From Branchiostoma floridae (lineage: Eukaryota; Chordata; Leptocardii; Amphioxiformes; Branchiostomatidae), in contig NC_049980.1 in the NCBI RefSeq assembly GCF_000003815.2, positions 11,617,926 to 11,681,925 on the forward strand: a DNA stretch of 64,000 nucleotides, read 5' to 3'. Positions within the stretch are counted from its first letter, which is position 1. Each line of letters begins with the position of its first letter. Under the pieces are notes generated by a model, which searched no databases, was not told where the DNA came from, and was given only the letters and a program-made list of their open reading frames with translations. This document shows positions 60,757 to 64,000 of the stretch, one piece after another. The translations under genes and the position numbers were made by a program.

Positions 60757-63700
60757 CTGTAACATAAAACAAAATTATTGTCAACATTTAAAGACATCAT
60801 GATATTCAGGTCTGTCCATCAGCCTTAAGCAAGAGTTGTGAGGGATTCCTATTATTGTTACAGCAAAACTGGTTGCTTAATAGCAATACATAAAGCTGTA
60901 AACGTAACATGGTATGCCATATCTGTTAACTGACAGGGACTCCGTACAGTAGCTAAAAGCTCTGTTTGGGGAAATCTACACAAATGATAACTCTTTGCTG
61001 CAACTTTTTTTCTTTATTCATGTGTTTCTTTAATGTTAAAAGGGTACAACTGTAGAATTAAGTTAACAGTTTAGACCCCTTTCCATTACACGGCTATTAC
61101 CGAGTGACCATTGAGCAACCAAAATTGCATTTGTGTGACTCTTGATTTTATATTTGGAATACTAGTACAATGCATGTTGTAGAGGTATGACTTAAAAGAA
61201 AACAAAACATACAAAATGTAATGAGACTTGCTCTTCATCTATGAAATTCATTGACTGGCCTGTCAAATGTTTGGTTGCTCAGCAGTCACAGCCTCTAATG
61301 GTAAGGGAGTATTGTCACACTCACATATACATGTGTAACATATACCGGTAACACTGTCAGCCTCAGACATAAACAATAGCCAATGAATGCTCACTACTAC
61401 TGAAATGCAGAATTACATGTAAGGAGGTTAGATGACATTAAAAGGGGATCAAGAACATTAATATGTGTAGGATAAAGATACAGAACAGTGCAGAAGAGCA
61501 GTGCAGTTAGTAAGAACACAAAACCGGACGAGTTTCCTAATGAAAGGTCACACCAAATACATTCATCCTAGATCATTCCAAGATGAATATCAAATAATAC
61601 ATACAAATCAGATGAAGATAATCAGTCCAGATAAGTAACTTGTACTGTTCAGTACAAACCTGGTGTGTTATGCCGTGAGGCATTTTACTGGGTGTGCAAT
61701 ACAAACCAAGGGGATAAGCAGGATTTAAAAAATAAAATCTGTATATCTTAAGTTTGCATGAATGGGGCAGCATTGAGGGGTGAAGTACTGTATCTTTTTC
61801 ATGGTGGATTTCAGAGTCTAGTACTAACACATTCTACTGCAATAATCATTTTGGTAAAAAAATCAAAATAATTTTTAAAAACTTATTTTGTTACTAAAAA
61901 CGTATCATTCCTACTAGTCTACAGGGATTAAATTTAGCACTGCAAAAAGATGGGCATTGTATGGGTGTTCAAATCAGCACAATCTTTGATTTGAGATCAT
62001 CTTGAAAGCATGGGTTCCCTGCATTAGATACCTGAAGTCTGAATAAATATTCTGTTAACTCTCATTTTTATCATCATTGAAAACCTGAGGTTACTTTGAT
62101 TGCTCAGGTACAAGTCTGGACCTGTACTACAGCCCTATCTGACATGCTATCTGGTGTGACCTTATGGTACATGTACAGACTTGTGGTTAGAAGTAATAAA
62201 AAGGAAGTAAATGTGTAACCAGCCTGTAATTGTGAACACATTGATCTGAAAATGATCGGCCATCTGCAGAACCTGCAATCAGGAAGGTAAAAGAAATCAG
62301 CAGGGATCGAAAATTTAAAATCACAGTTTCAAAGTCAAAGTCATATGTTTTTTCTTGTAAAATTTGCTTCGCCCTGTGAACTCCACTTCCACAATGTGAC
62401 AAGACACTTTCTCTCCATGAAATGATGCCATTTTACAAGGCTTGGTCACACGAAGGCTGGACTGTAATTAATACAAAATATGAAATGAAGAAAGGGCTTT
62501 ATAGATGAAATGAATTGTAGACAAGGAACAGGTGTGGGAAAAGTTAGCAGTAGACATTTCATCATTAGTATGCTGCATCATTTCGAGGTCTATTACCAAC
62601 AACAAATTCAGACAAAAAATTAAGAGATGTAATATTTACAGAGAGCACAATCATGCAGAAAGGGGGTTGGATTAAAGATGACAGTCCATGTTGACTACAA
62701 CATAAAATGTTACCTACGGCATGCATAAGGTGAAATGACTTCTGATATGACATCTACAGTTAACAAACTTTGCTGTTGGTTCCACATGTGTTATTCTCCC
62801 ATTGGGACAGTTCATGGTTACACATGCACAGTAAAATGCACTGTGGGTACTACATGTACAACAATGTGTGTCAAAGGTGAGGGGACATAACTTAAACAGT
62901 AAACAGTGCCTGTCTAAATCATGCTTAAAGCATGACATGTTTTGCTTATGTCTCTAGCCAAGGGCCTTTATCTTTCACATATTGCCCACAGTACATATTT
63001 CTGTCCATGTGCAGTTTACACTGTGAACCGGCTAATTCAGGTAAGTTAACTGGCTAATACTGCTGTGTTAGCTGCTCCCACTTTCACTCACAGATATATG
63101 TACTTGTACAAGACACTGTTATCTTTCTCCAACTCACCACACAGACACCAAAGTGGATGTGAAGCAGAGTGGCCATGACTGTGTAACCAATCAGCAGCAC
63201 CAGTTCCCACTGGCCGAGCGGCGCCGTGCACACCCCCGCCACGATCAACATCAGCGGCCACAGGAGGGCGTTCACCCCTTCACATCTGGTGTTGCTCATC
63301 TGGGCTATGATTAACCGGCACTGGGGGAGACAGGAGAAACAACATACATGTAAGTGTAGATGTAGATATTTTGTCATCAAATCACAACTAAACAGTTTCA
63401 AGCTATCAAGGGATTTAAATATTGAAACATTTGGGATGTTTATTTTTGCGGGGATGTCCCTGACACAAGTTCATCCTATGTCATTACATGTATTCGTATT
63501 AATACTCTGTGCTACAGGAACTTATAACAATGCAAAAACAATTAAATTTACAGTATCAATCGTAGACAAAGTTCTACCGTAGAGTACCATAGAATACTCT
63601 TCATACTCAGCTGGTCTAGTATTGCAACGAATTAATTTAAAACTAAAGGAATAAATCTAGCCAAAGGAATGACTCAGACCTCTACAACAGAAAGACCAAT

Positions 63701-64000
63701 TTGTGACCAATTTCTGACTTTACTTGTCCATAAGGTCCACATGGTAGTTATTTGGTTGCTTGAATTTGGAGGACGACAGCAGTAGGACAGTCGACAATTT
63801 GATGTGCTAATTCTTTTTTTTGCACCGGAACAGACTTTTGGCTCTGTTCTAAAAAAATCTGAAAACATGAGTGTTAGACTTACGGCTATATTTGCAAACA
63901 CTGTCCCTGACATGAAGTAGAAGAGACGGGGCTGTTGTTCTAAGATGTCTGTGGGTGACATCTTGAGCCAGGCCACACACAGAAGGCGGTACCACAATTG
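60697..64000 (-). CDS. EPT1: Ethanolaminephosphotransferase (EPT1/CEPT family), 3' part
   Basis: Visible exons: 63884-64000 (continues beyond the window edge), 63138-63320, then one of two last exons, 62162-62272 or 60697-60756. All joins are phase 0. The protein catalyses the last Kennedy-pathway step, transfer of phosphoethanolamine (or phosphocholine) from the CDP-alcohol to diacylglycerol, in ER/Golgi membranes. The window holds only the C-terminal membrane helices: FYFMSGTVFANIA-CRLIIAQ, MSNTRCE, LLWPLMLIVAGVC, LVLLIGYTVMATLLHIHFGV and QMADHF. This resembles vertebrate EPT1 (SELENOI) more than CEPT1/CHPT1, notably the CxLIxxQMSxTRC block and the HFxIxxF ending. The catalytic CDP-alcohol motif lies in exons outside the window. 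Confidence 0.85.
62162..62272 (-). other. EPT1: Proximal alternative last exon of the EPT1-like gene
   Basis: After a TGATTGCAG acceptor it encodes VLQMADHFQINVFTITGW, followed by an 18-residue tail ending HVP and TAA. The first 14 residues are paralogous to the distal exon, indicating exon duplication. Confidence 0.65.

Overview
This window looks like draft genomic DNA from an invertebrate chordate, most probably an amphioxus (Branchiostoma). The genes are intron-rich with GT-AG splicing. The window holds a tandem array of phospholipid scramblases, a UDP-glycosyltransferase, a galactose-3-O-sulfotransferase relative, an ethanolaminephosphotransferase, neurotrophin-like growth factors, and many short inverted-repeat elements and a tRNA-derived SINE. 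The species assignment is inference. Two runs of N (27875-28793 and 60213-60365) are assembly gaps. All exon boundaries were derived by hand from splice consensus, phase matching and family similarity.

Layout. 1-5.3 kb: decayed duplicated modules, plus the 3' end of a possible EGF/transmembrane gene (+). 6.2-8.6 kb: a four-exon Gal3ST-family gene (-) in which both PAPS-contact positions look altered. 9.7-10.2 kb: a SINE (+). 11.0-12.9 kb and 15.1-17.8 kb: two secreted six-cysteine neurotrophin-like paralogues (+). The first has two coding exons. The second has seven and carries an antistasin-type domain in its N-terminal half. 18.4-23.6 kb: a UDP-glucuronosyl/glycosyltransferase (-) with an in-frame candidate cassette exon. 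25.8-51.4 kb: three head-to-tail phospholipid scramblase genes (-), called A, B and C here. A loses about three exons to the first gap, and B has two candidate last exons. 60.7-64 kb: the 3' part of an EPT1/CEPT-type phosphotransferase (-), again with two candidate last exons. The gene runs off the right edge.

The genes do not form one pathway. Several share membrane, lipid or glycan themes: scramblase and ethanolaminephosphotransferase act on phospholipids, and Gal3ST and UGT are Golgi/ER transferases. I read the order as ordinary animal gene order with local tandem duplication, not as an operon. Introns and intergenic DNA are rich in MITE-like palindromes, one of them a clear nested insertion at 59.4-60.1 kb.

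Most noteworthy: the tandem neurotrophin-like pair with an antistasin/cystine-knot combination; the probable pseudo-sulfotransferase; and two neighbouring gene families that both show duplicated terminal exons changing only the C-terminal tail.
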